A stretch of 64,000 nucleotides of DNA from Burkholderiales bacterium (GTDB taxonomy: Bacteria > Pseudomonadota > Gammaproteobacteria > Burkholderiales > Burkholderiaceae_E): NCBI GenBank assembly GCA_026399875.1, contig JAPLQF010000034.1, positions 1 to 64,000 on the forward strand, read 5' to 3'. The translations under genes were made by a program, and so were the position numbers. Below are positions 1-7,234 of the stretch, one piece after another. The notes below the pieces were generated by a model that was given only the letters and a program-made list of their open reading frames with translations, made no database searches and was not told where the DNA came from. How positions within the stretch are numbered: position 1 is the first letter of the stretch; each line of letters starts with the position of its first letter.

Positions 1-150
1 ACGCATCCAGCCCGCGATCAGTTCACCTGCGCGCCGATGTTCGGGCGTGAGATAGGCGCGGGTCAGGCGCGGGGCGTCAGCGGTGATCGCAGCGAGCAAC
101 TCGGCGCGCGCGAGGATCGATTCGCCGAAGCGGCAGGCGGTGGCGCTCAT
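1..150 (-). CDS. allC: allantoate amidohydrolase, N-terminal part only (cut by window edge)
   Basis: Fifty codons read leftward from an ATG at 150 and run off the window. The start overlaps the stop of the upstream puuE gene in an ATGA arrangement (147-150), so translation is probably coupled. The visible residues include RLTRAYLTPEHRRAGELI, which matches the start of the M20/Zn-dependent amidohydrolase family (allantoate amidohydrolase, N-carbamoyl amino acid hydrolases, ureidoglycolate-type enzymes). Metal ligands lie beyond the window. Following an allantoinase gene, allantoate is the most likely substrate; a beta-ureidopropionase-like role cannot be excluded from the N-terminus alone. Confidence 0.72.
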   Translation of the reverse strand, partial: MSATACRFGESILARAELLAAITADAPRLTRAYLTPEHRRAGELIAGWMR

Positions 151-1070
151 CGGGCAGGGGCCGGATGGTGGGCGATCCAGTGGCGGGCGATATCGACCCG
201 CCGGCAGACCCAGACCCGATCGTGACGCTGGAGATGGTCCAGGAAACGCTGCAGGGCGCGAAAGCGACCGGGCCGCCCGAGCAGGCGGCAATGCATGCCG
301 ATCGACATCATCCGCGGAGTGTCTTCGCCTTCGGCATAGAGCACATCGAAGGTATCGGTCAGATACTGCAGGAACTGCTCACCGGTATTGAAGCCCTGCG
401 GCGTGGCAAAGCGCATGTCGTTGGCATCGAGGGTATAGGGGACGATCAGGTGATCGACCTCGACGCCATCGGTGCGGGTGACCCGAGTCCAGAAGGGCAG
501 ATCGTCACCGTAGTAGTCGGAGTCATAGAGAAAGCCACCGTCGTCGCCCACCAGGCGCCGGGTATTCGGGCTGTCGCGCCCGGTGTACCAGCCCAGCGGC
601 CGCTCGCCGGTGAGTCGCTCGATGATGCCCATGCCGATGCGCATGTGCTCGCGCTCGGTGGCTTCGTCCATCGACTGGTAGTGAATCCAGCGCCAGCCGT
701 GGCAGGCGATCTCATGGCCGAGTTCGACGAAAGCGCGCGCGAGATCGGGATGGCGCTCGAGCGCCATCGAAATGCCGAAGACCGTCAGCGGCAGGCCGCG
801 ACGCTCGAACTCGCGCAGGATGCGCCAGACGCCGGCACGCGAGCCATATTCGTAGACCGACTCCATCGAGAGATGGCGGTCGGGATAGGCGGCGGCGCCG
901 ATGATCTCGGACAGAAACTGCTCGGAGCCCGGATCGCCGTGGAGCACGCTGTTTTCGCCGCCCTCTTCGTAATTGAGGACGAATTGCACCGCCACGCGGG
1001 CATTGCCCGGCCAGCGGGCATTCGGGGGATTGCGGCCGTAGCCGATCAGGTCGCGAGGGTAGTCGGTCAT
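147..1070 (-). CDS. puuE: PuuE-type allantoinase (polysaccharide-deacetylase fold)
   Basis: A 307-residue cytosolic hydrolase, the usual length of the metal-independent allantoinase PuuE, which opens the hydantoin ring of allantoin to give allantoate. Family blocks are visible: NYEEGGEN near residue 33, SVYEYGSRAGVWRIL near 71, CHGWRWIHYQ near 123 and GWYTGRDSPNTRRL near 160. The start is placed at the ATG at 1070 (MTDYPRDLIGYG) rather than eight codons upstream because family members begin at this sequence; no strong ribosome site supports either. It is coupled by ATGA to the allantoate hydrolase gene behind it and fits with uraD, uraH and the racemase nearby as one purine-catabolic locus. 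Confidence 0.9.
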   Translation of the reverse strand: MTDYPRDLIGYGRNPPNARWPGNARVAVQFVLNYEEGGENSVLHGDPGSEQFLSEIIGAAAYPDRHLSMESVYEYGSRAGVWRILREFERRGLPLTVFGISMALERHPDLARAFVELGHEIACHGWRWIHYQSMDEATEREHMRIGMGIIERLTGERPLGWYTGRDSPNTRRLVGDDGGFLYDSDYYGDDLPFWTRVTRTDGVEVDHLIVPYTLDANDMRFATPQGFNTGEQFLQYLTDTFDVLYAEGEDTPRMMSIGMHCRLLGRPGRFRALQRFLDHLQRHDRVWVCRRVDIARHWIAHHPAPAR

Positions 1071-1363
1071 CGGAATCGGGATGGCTGGCAGCAACCCGGA
1101 TTGTAGCGCGGGCCACCCGAAGGGCGGTCATACTGGACTCGCAGCGACAAGCGTGCGCGGAGTGCGGATAATCGACTGACTTCAAACGACAAGAGACACC
1201 CGATGACACCAAGTCGGCGATCCGCAGGCGCTGTCAGACCTGGTCGCCAGTCAGGTGAAGGTGCAGGTGATCGTGGCACAAGCCAGACTCGAGGTCGAAT
1301 GAGATCGCGCGGGCGTCAATCACCCGCAACGGCACTGTTCGAACCGAACGCAAGGAGACTGCC

Positions 1364-2500
1364 ATGACGCACACCCCAGGGCCGCTGGCCGGCCTGACCG
1401 TGGTTGAACTCGGACAGGTGCTCGCCGGACCGTTTGCCGGTGCCATCTTTGCCGACCTCGGTGCCAGCGTCATCAAGATCGAACGCCCGGAAGGTGGCGA
1501 CGACGCGCGCCAGATGGGCACCGCCTTTCGACACGGCGACTCGCTCACCTTCCAGGTCTTCAACCGGGGCAAGGAGTCGGTCACGATCGACCTCAAGTCC
1601 GCGCAGGGCATCGAGGCACTTCATGCCATCGTGGCCGACGCCGACGTCCTGGTGCACAACCTGCGCCCGGGCGTGCCGGCGCAACTCGGTCTGGACGGCG
1701 CATCGATGTGTGAGCGCCATCCGCGCCTGGTCTATTGCGAGATGTCGGCCTTCGGCCATGTCGGCCCGATGGCCGCGCGACCTGGCTACGAGCCGCTGAT
1801 TCAGGCCTTCAGCGGACTGTCCAGCATCAGCGGCGACCCCGATGGTCCGCCGGTTCGCATGGGCGCCTCGGTCTGCGATCAGGGCACCGGTATGTGGACG
1901 GTGATCGGCGCGCTGTCGCTGCTGCAAAGACGCCTGCTCACCGGGCGCGGCGGCATCGTGCAGGCCTCGCTGCTCGAAACTGCGCTCACCTGGCTGGCCC
2001 AGAAGGGCGACGCCTGGATGAACGAAGGCCGCCTGCCCGAGCGGCATGCCAGTGGCCATCCGGGTTTCGTGCCCTATGAGGCATTCGACGGCGCCGACGG
2101 CCCCTTCCTGATCTGCGTCGGTAACGACCGGCTCTTCGTGAAGTTTGCGCAGGTGCTCGAGCGGCCCGACTGGCCGAACGATGCCCGCTTTCGGGGCAAT
2201 CGGGACCGGCTGGCCAACAAGGCCGAACTGCTGGCGCAGATCCGCGGTCTGCTGATCCGGCGACCCAGGGCCGACTGGATGACCGCACTGGAGGCAGCAG
2301 GCGTGCCGTGTGCGCCGATCCACGACGTGCCCCAGGCCCTGTCGCAGCCGCAGGTCGAAGCGCTTGGCATCATTCAGAACATTCCCGGCCAGGACTTCCG
2401 TCTCACCGGACTGCCCTTGTCCTTTGACGGCGAGCGTCCCGCCATCCGCAGCGCTGCACCGAGGCTGGGTGAACACAACGCCTCACACCTGACCGATTGA
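1364..2500 (+). CDS. CaiB/BaiF family CoA-transferase
   Basis: A 378-residue class III CoA-transferase, moving CoA between carboxylic acids. The N-terminus GPLAGLTVVELGQVLAGP is the family signature, followed by a DLGASVIKIERP strand and RGKESVTIDLK near residue 68. The aspartate expected to carry the acyl intermediate is probably D172 (CDQGTG). AAGGAG at 1352-1357 lies seven bases before the ATG and fixes the start. It sits directly before uraD, within a few bases, so it is cotranscribed with ureide genes. No purine pathway step needs a CoA-transferase, so the substrate is unknown; an acid produced from ureide breakdown is only a guess. Confidence 0.85.
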   Translation: MTHTPGPLAGLTVVELGQVLAGPFAGAIFADLGASVIKIERPEGGDDARQMGTAFRHGDSLTFQVFNRGKESVTIDLKSAQGIEALHAIVADADVLVHNLRPGVPAQLGLDGASMCERHPRLVYCEMSAFGHVGPMAARPGYEPLIQAFSGLSSISGDPDGPPVRMGASVCDQGTGMWTVIGALSLLQRRLLTGRGGIVQASLLETALTWLAQKGDAWMNEGRLPERHASGHPGFVPYEAFDGADGPFLICVGNDRLFVKFAQVLERPDWPNDARFRGNRDRLANKAELLAQIRGLLIRRPRADWMTALEAAGVPCAPIHDVPQALSQPQVEALGIIQNIPGQDFRLTGLPLSFDGERPAIRSAAPRLGEHNASHLTD

Positions 2501-2502
2501 CC

Positions 2503-3039
2503 ATGGATCAAGCCATGACACCCTCACCGCTGACACTTGCCGCCATCAATGCCATGAGCGCCGCCGAATTCTCGACCGTGTTCGGCAAAGTCTATGAACA
2601 CTCTGGCTGGATCGCCGAACGCGCCTTCGCCTCGCGGCCCTTTGCGTCGCGGCGTGCGCTGCACAGCGCACTGCAGGCGGTCGTGCAGGATGCGGAGCAG
2701 GCAGAGCAACTGGCACTGCTGCGGGCTCACCCGGAGCTGGCCGGCCGTCAGGCACAGGAGGGCACGCTCACGGCAGCCTCGACAAGCGAGCAACGCAGCG
2801 CGGGGCTCAATGCCCTGTCGCCGCAGGAGTTCATGCGGCTTGCCGAACTCAATCGCGCCTATCGCGAGCGATTCGGTTTTCCGGCCATCATCGCAGTCCG
2901 ATTGAACAGCAAAGCAGCGATCTTTCATGCTTTCGAAGGCCGGCTCCACAACACGCCCGAGCAGGAGATGCAGAACAACCTGACCCAGGTGAGCGAAGTC
3001 GCCCGCCTGCGACTGCTCGACCTGCTGCCCGACGCCTGA
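2503..3039 (+). CDS. uraD: OHCU decarboxylase (2-oxo-4-hydroxy-4-carboxy-5-ureidoimidazoline)
   Basis: A 178-residue protein that decarboxylates OHCU to S-allantoin, the last step of the urate oxidation route. The catalytic histidine motif HPELAG is at about residues 76-81, preceded by the ERAFASRPF block and followed by LNRAYRERFGFPAIIAVR, which stands for the family's FGFPFI region. Three starts are possible: TTG at 2497, ATG at 2503 and ATG at 2515. The first would overlap the stop of the CoA-transferase gene. The ATG at 2503 is chosen, though none has a clear ribosome site. The uraH gene follows after 18 bases. Confidence 0.93.
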   Translation: MDQAMTPSPLTLAAINAMSAAEFSTVFGKVYEHSGWIAERAFASRPFASRRALHSALQAVVQDAEQAEQLALLRAHPELAGRQAQEGTLTAASTSEQRSAGLNALSPQEFMRLAELNRAYRERFGFPAIIAVRLNSKAAIFHAFEGRLHNTPEQEMQNNLTQVSEVARLRLLDLLPDA

Positions 3040-3057
3040 CAACCGAGGACCGCCTCC

Positions 3058-3411
3058 ATGGGAAAACTTTCAACTCACGTGCTTGACACCTCTGCCGGTC
3101 TGCCGGCGCAGGGTGTCGGGATATCGCTGCACATCGCCGAAGGCGCTCAATGGCGATGCATCGTGACCACCGTCACCAATGCCGATGGCCGCACCGATTC
3201 GCCACTGCTACAGGCGGAGGCCATGCGCCCCGGCCGCTATCGACTGGTCTTTGAGGCAGGCGAGCATTTCCGTCGCCGCGGCCTGGATCTGCCCGAGCCC
3301 CCCTTCGTCGATCAGGTCACGATCGACTTCGGCATCAGCCAGGCCGATGGCCACTATCACGTGCCACTGCTGGTCACACCCTGGTCCTACTCGACCTACC
3401 GGGGCAGCTGA
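3058..3411 (+). CDS. uraH: 5-hydroxyisourate hydrolase (transthyretin-like protein)
   Basis: A 117-residue transthyretin-related enzyme that hydrolyses 5-hydroxyisourate to OHCU. Both diagnostic ends are present: STHVLDTSAGLPAQG near residue 5 and the C-terminal YRGS tetrapeptide that completes the active site, with YHVPLLVTPWSYSTYRGS closing the protein. The gene is immediately downstream of uraD and makes the substrate for it. The urate oxidase or FAD urate hydroxylase that would feed the pathway is not in this window. No signal peptide is seen, so the enzyme acts in the cytosol. Confidence 0.95.
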   Translation: MGKLSTHVLDTSAGLPAQGVGISLHIAEGAQWRCIVTTVTNADGRTDSPLLQAEAMRPGRYRLVFEAGEHFRRRGLDLPEPPFVDQVTIDFGISQADGHYHVPLLVTPWSYSTYRGS

Positions 3412-3439
3412 GAGCGCAGTCAGCCGGTCGCGAAACCCC

Positions 3440-3445
3440 TAGAAT
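3440..3445 (+). promoter_or_regulatory. candidate -10 element (TAGAAT) for the adenosyltransferase gene
   Basis: TAGAAT lies 40 bases before the ATG at 3485 in the gap after uraH. The sequence 17 bases further upstream (CAGTCA) is a poor -35. The same TAGAATGC string occurs before ilvE at 40794. This suggests that the adenosyltransferase gene has its own promoter rather than depending on the ureide operon. Confidence 0.35.
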
Positions 3446-3484
3446 GCGCGCTTCGCCATTGCGCACTCCATCGAGCCAACCATC

Positions 3485-4039
3485 ATGGGCCACCGCCTGA
3501 CTCAAATTGCCACCCGCACCGGCGACGATGGCACCACCGGACTGGGCGACGGCAGTCGCACCCGCAAGGACAGCCTGCGCGTGGCCGCCATGGGCGATGT
3601 GGACGAACTCAATTCGACGATCGGCCTGCTGCTGACCGAGCCGCTTCCCGATGACATCCGGGACGCACTGATCGACATTCAGCACGACCTCTTCGATCTC
3701 GGCGGCGAGCTGTGCATTCCGGGCTTCGAGAATCTGGCCGACACGCAAGTGGCGCGGCTCGATGCCCTGCTGCTGCGCTATAACGCGACCTTGCCCCGCC
3801 TGCAGGAATTCATCCTGCCCGGCGGCTCACGGTCGGCGGCCATCGCACATGTCGCACGCACCGTCTGCCGACGCGCCGAACGCGCCATCGTGTCGCTCGG
3901 TGGCGAAGAGGCGATCAGACCCGCCTGTCGCCAGTATGTGAACCGGCTCTCCGACCTGCTCTTCGTGCTGGCACGGGTCCTCAACCGCCACGAGGGCGGG
4001 ACGGATGTGCAATGGCAGAAGGGTCGAAGCCACGCCTGA
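3485..4039 (+). CDS. cob(I)yrinic acid a,c-diamide / cob(I)alamin adenosyltransferase, PduO type
   Basis: A 184-residue ATP:corrinoid adenosyltransferase that makes adenosylcobalamin. The ATP-binding segment TRTGDDGTTGLGDG is at residues 10-23 and the DELN motif near residue 39. RTVCRRAERAIVSL and CRQYVNRLSDLLFVLARVLN in the C-terminal half are the helical core that binds cobalamin and the trimer partner. Its last 59 bases are shared tail-to-tail with the racemase gene on the other strand. Two other products in the window could depend on B12: the radical SAM enzyme at 35285 and perhaps the MerR regulator at 47649. Confidence 0.92.
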   Translation: MGHRLTQIATRTGDDGTTGLGDGSRTRKDSLRVAAMGDVDELNSTIGLLLTEPLPDDIRDALIDIQHDLFDLGGELCIPGFENLADTQVARLDALLLRYNATLPRLQEFILPGGSRSAAIAHVARTVCRRAERAIVSLGGEEAIRPACRQYVNRLSDLLFVLARVLNRHEGGTDVQWQKGRSHA

Positions 4040-4778
4040 GGGCAGCGAGCAGTTCGTCAGACAAACCGCTCCAGACGGCGGCATCAGCCTTGCCCGACGG
4101 GGTGAGCGTCGCGTTCAGGACATCTGAGGCACGCAACGCCTGATTCACCGCGCGAGCACCCGCCTGGACGCTGTCGATGACCGGCACCGGCACGCGCGAG
4201 CCCAGGCGTGCGGCAATGCCGCCGAGCGCCGCGCCCCCCAGCACCAGCGCGCCAACACCATCGCTTGCTGCCTCGCGCAGCGCGGCCAGCAGATCACGCT
4301 CGGCGGCCTGCGGATCGGCCATCAACTCGGCGCCGCTGCGCTCAAGCACATGCACGCCGGCCAGATCCCGATCGAGGCCCTGCGCGGCGGCAAAACGCTG
4401 CAGCATCGGGCGCCAGGCCAAACCGCCGGTCACGATCGCATGGCGGCCATAGCCGGCGGCTTCGCGCAGCGATGCCTCGGCCAGTCCGATCACCGGCACA
4501 CCGGCGATCTCGCGAAGCGCGGCGACCCCGGGGTCGCCGAAGCATCCGACCAGGACCGCGTCGCAGCGCCCGCCGGCCGCCCGATGGGCTGCCCAGACAT
4601 CAAGCAGTGCATGGGCCGCAATCGCATAGGAAGCTTCGCTCGAAATATAGGACGCACCGAACCGGGCGGTGACTGCCACAAGTTCGAGGGGCGCATCGAG
4701 CAGCGGCGCGACCAGCGACGACATCAGATCGGTCACACCGACGGAGGTGTTGGGATTGATCAGCAGCACGGTTGTCAT
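3981..4778 (-). CDS. hpxA: Asp/Glu/hydantoin racemase family protein, probable allantoin racemase
   Basis: A 265-residue member of the aspartate/glutamate/hydantoin racemase family. The N-terminus TTVLLINPNTSVGVTDLM is characteristic. The two acid-base cysteines should be the Cys in LVGCFGDPGV (about residue 79) and a second in the GALVLGGAALGG region; here that second position reads Gly-Gly-Ala without a cysteine, so one-base or altered chemistry is possible. Neighbouring ureide genes favour allantoin (R/S interconversion, as in HpxA) over other hydantoins. The 3' end overlaps the adenosyltransferase gene on the opposite strand. Confidence 0.78.
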   Translation of the reverse strand: MTTVLLINPNTSVGVTDLMSSLVAPLLDAPLELVAVTARFGASYISSEASYAIAAHALLDVWAAHRAAGGRCDAVLVGCFGDPGVAALREIAGVPVIGLAEASLREAAGYGRHAIVTGGLAWRPMLQRFAAAQGLDRDLAGVHVLERSGAELMADPQAAERDLLAALREAASDGVGALVLGGAALGGIAARLGSRVPVPVIDSVQAGARAVNQALRASDVLNATLTPSGKADAAVWSGLSDELLAALRRGFDPSAIAHPSRPRGG

Positions 4779-4898
4779 GGGGGCGGGCTCGCAATAAAGG
4801 GCTCAGGATCGGCGCCGGTATTCTCGGGCAAATCGAGGAGGAGGTGATCCCCCAGATCCTGACGAACCGATTCCATGCCGCCCAGACCTGTACAAGCC

Positions 4899-4937
4899 GC
4901 CGGCCGCCTGTCAAGCACGCTCGACAGGTCCGCCGGC
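4899..4937 (-). terminator. stem-loop after cynS, possible terminator
   Basis: Nine bases past the cynS stop, the transcript can fold GCCGG and CCTGTC against GACAGG and CCGGC around a ten-base loop. There is no T-run, so it would act as an RNA-stabilising hairpin or a factor-dependent end rather than a classic intrinsic terminator. Confidence 0.4.
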
Positions 4938-4945
4938 AAGGCTGA

Positions 4946-5389
4946 TCAGTAGGTCTTGTAAGGCAGGAACTTGCCGCTCAGCACAACATGCACGCGATCG
5001 CCCTTGGGGTCAGGTTCGCGGGTGATATCCATCGAAAAGTCGATGGCGCTCATGATGCCGTCACCGAATTCTTCGTGGATCAGCTCCTTGATCGTCGTTC
5101 CATAGACACTGACGATCTCGTACCAGCGATAGATCAGCGGATCGGTGGGCACGGCGGTCGGCAGCGAGCCCTTGTAGGGTACGACCTGCAGCCAGGCCAT
5201 CTCGTCTTCGTTGAGCCCGAAGATGTCGCCGATCACGGCGGCCTGTTTTGCATCGAGGGTCATCTGCCCGAGGCAGGCGGCGGTCACCCATTCCTTGCTG
5301 TGACCGACGCGGGTCGCGACATCGGCCCACTTGATGCGTTTGCTGACCTTGGTCTCGACAATTTTTCGGGTGACATCGTTGCGGTCCAT
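4946..5389 (-). CDS. cynS: cyanate hydratase (cyanase)
   Basis: A 147-residue cyanase, which converts cyanate and bicarbonate to ammonia and CO2. The catalytic trio known from the E. coli enzyme (Arg96, Glu99, Ser122) is conserved here as R88 and E91 in YRWYEIVSVYG and S114 in GIMSAIDF. The N-terminal helix-turn-helix-like bundle is present (WADVATRVGHSKEWVTAA). It is the last gene of the transporter operon, 18 bases behind the ATPase gene, which identifies the transport substrate as cyanate. Ammonia release gives the cell nitrogen and detoxifies cyanate. Confidence 0.96.
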   Translation of the reverse strand: MDRNDVTRKIVETKVSKRIKWADVATRVGHSKEWVTAACLGQMTLDAKQAAVIGDIFGLNEDEMAWLQVVPYKGSLPTAVPTDPLIYRWYEIVSVYGTTIKELIHEEFGDGIMSAIDFSMDITREPDPKGDRVHVVLSGKFLPYKTY

Positions 5390-5407
5390 TTCGATCGGAT
5401 CTCCAGG

Positions 5408-6367
5408 CTAGGAATTGGCGGAAAGGGGGTGATGGATTGGTGCGTCCAGGGCGATGTCATCGGCCATGCGCGAGTCGGCCGGGACATCGGCCGCCCCATC
5501 GGAAAGGAGTCCGGGCGAGACCTCGATCGGGCCACTGGCCGCGGCCGACGACGGGTCAGCGCCGCCCTGCTGGATGAGCTTGGAGCGGTGCACCAGAAAA
5601 TCGACCAGATGATTGCGGATCCGGTAGAACTGCGGATCGTGATGGATGGTCAGACGCGTGCGATCGCGCGGCAGGGTATTGCGAACGATCTCGGCGATGC
5701 GCGCGCGCGGGCCGTTGCTCATCAGCAGGATGCGGTCGGCCAGCAGGATCGCTTCGTCGACATCGTGGGTGATCATGAACACCGACTGATTCGTGGCCGC
5801 ACAAATCCGCACCAGCTCGTCCTGGATCACGCCGCGGGTGAGCGCATCGAGCGCACCGAAGGGCTCATCGAGCAGCAGCATCTTCGGCTCGATCGAGAAG
5901 GCGCGCGCGATGCCGACCCGCTGCTTCATGCCGCCGGACAACTCCGCCGGCTTCTTGTGCTCGGCACCGGCCAGGCCGACCAGCTCGATGAAACGCCGGC
6001 AATGTGCTTCAACCTTGGCCTTGCTCCAGTCGGGCCATCGCGATCGGACCGCGAAGGCCACATTACCGAGCACCGTCATCCAGGGCATGAGCGCATGCCC
6101 CTGGAAGACCACGCCTCGCTCGAGCCCCGGGCCCTTGACCTCGCGGCCGTCCATGAAGACGAAGCCGGATGAGGCCGACTCGAGCCCGGCCAGCACATTG
6201 AGGATGGTGGTCTTGCCGCAACCCGAGTGGCCGATGATGCAGACGAACTCGCCGCGTGCAATCGTGAAATCGACATTCTCGAAGACCGGCACGGCCGGCG
6301 AGCCTGAGCTCGACGGGTAGCGTTTGGCCAGCCCCTGCACCTGCAGGATGTGTTCGGCGCCGCTCAT
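5408..6367 (-). CDS. cynD: cyanate/nitrate-type ABC transporter ATP-binding protein
   Basis: A 319-residue ABC ATPase of the nitrate/sulfonate/taurine group. Walker A GHSGCGKTT is at 46-54, the signature LSGGMKQRVGIARA lies mid-protein and Walker B with D-loop reads LLLDEPFGALD, followed by the switch histidine in MITHDVDEA. About 55 residues after the ATPase core are Ala/Ser/Pro/Asp-rich with no recognised domain; shorter relatives stop near the QQ before it. The start overlaps the permease stop by four bases. With cynS next, it energises cyanate uptake at the inner membrane. Confidence 0.9.
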   Translation of the reverse strand: MSGAEHILQVQGLAKRYPSSSGSPAVPVFENVDFTIARGEFVCIIGHSGCGKTTILNVLAGLESASSGFVFMDGREVKGPGLERGVVFQGHALMPWMTVLGNVAFAVRSRWPDWSKAKVEAHCRRFIELVGLAGAEHKKPAELSGGMKQRVGIARAFSIEPKMLLLDEPFGALDALTRGVIQDELVRICAATNQSVFMITHDVDEAILLADRILLMSNGPRARIAEIVRNTLPRDRTRLTIHHDPQFYRIRNHLVDFLVHRSKLIQQGGADPSSAAASGPIEVSPGLLSDGAADVPADSRMADDIALDAPIHHPLSANS

Positions 6368-7221
6368 TCGCGCCAGGTCACGAGGTGCTGCAATCGGGCA
6401 AAGACCAGATCAAGCAGCATGCCGACCACACCGATCAGCAGGATGGCAAACATCACGTTGGTGATCGACAGATTGTTCCATTCATTCCAGACGAAGTAAC
6501 CGATACCGGTACCGCCCACCAGCATCTCGGCGGCCACGATCACCAGCCAGGCGATCCCCATCGAGATGCGCATGCCGGTGAGGATGGTGGGTGCGGCTGC
6601 CGGCAGGATCACCTCGAAGGCGCGACGCACCGGACCGACCTCGAGGGTGCGCGCGACATTGAGCCAGTCTCGCCGCACCGAGGCCACGCCGAAGGCAGTA
6701 TTGATGAGCATCGGCCAGATCGAACAGATGAAGATCACGAAGATGCCGGAGGCCGACGAGTCCTTGATGGTGTAGAGCGCAATCGGCATCCAGGCGAGCG
6801 GCGAAATCGGCTTGAGGACCTGGATGAAGGGATTGAGCGCGCCGTGCAGAAGCGGCGACATGCCGATCAGAAATCCCAGCGGAATGGCCACCACAGCGGC
6901 CAGGAAAAAACCCAGCCCAACCCGCCCGAGCGAGTGAGCCACCTGAATGCCAATGCCTTTGTCGTTGGGTCCGTTGTCATAGAAAGGCGCCGACAGATGC
7001 TTGAGCGCCGCCTCGCCCATCTGCGACAGCGTGGGCATGCCGTCGGACTTGGTCGCGCCGGCCGCCTTGCCCATCAGCTTGGCGTACTCGTCATTGGCAC
7101 CGCCGCCCGCAACCGACCCGCCAGAAGGCGCTGTCGCGACGTGATAGATGCCGAGCAGCAGCGCAAGCAGCAGCAGCGACAGCAGTGTGGACCTCAATCC
7201 GAGGCTCATCGATCGACTCAT
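6364..7221 (-). CDS. cynB: cyanate/nitrate-type ABC transporter permease
   Basis: A 285-residue inner-membrane permease of the BPD transport family. An N-terminal hydrophobic segment is followed by a periplasmic stretch with ALKHLSAPFYDNGPNDKGIG and several further membrane segments; the cytoplasmic EAA-type loop for the ATPase is VILPAAAPTILTGMRISMGIAW. The start is set at the ATG at 7221 (MSRSMSLGLR), because the upstream in-frame ATG at 7287 would overlap the binding-protein gene by 53 bases. It pairs with the ATPase behind it through an ATGA-type overlap. Confidence 0.9.
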   Translation of the reverse strand: MSRSMSLGLRSTLLSLLLLALLLGIYHVATAPSGGSVAGGGANDEYAKLMGKAAGATKSDGMPTLSQMGEAALKHLSAPFYDNGPNDKGIGIQVAHSLGRVGLGFFLAAVVAIPLGFLIGMSPLLHGALNPFIQVLKPISPLAWMPIALYTIKDSSASGIFVIFICSIWPMLINTAFGVASVRRDWLNVARTLEVGPVRRAFEVILPAAAPTILTGMRISMGIAWLVIVAAEMLVGGTGIGYFVWNEWNNLSITNVMFAILLIGVVGMLLDLVFARLQHLVTWRE

Positions 7222-7234
7222 GGCGTGCAGCGGC

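Noticed and set aside
1203..1366. Small plus-strand frame ending in an ATGA-like overlap with the CoA-transferase start
   Set aside because: Arg/Ser/Gly-rich, no ribosome site and no recognised family; chance overlap is likely.
4899..4937. Classic intrinsic terminator after cynS
   Set aside because: A good stem but no T-run; kept only as a weak hairpin feature.
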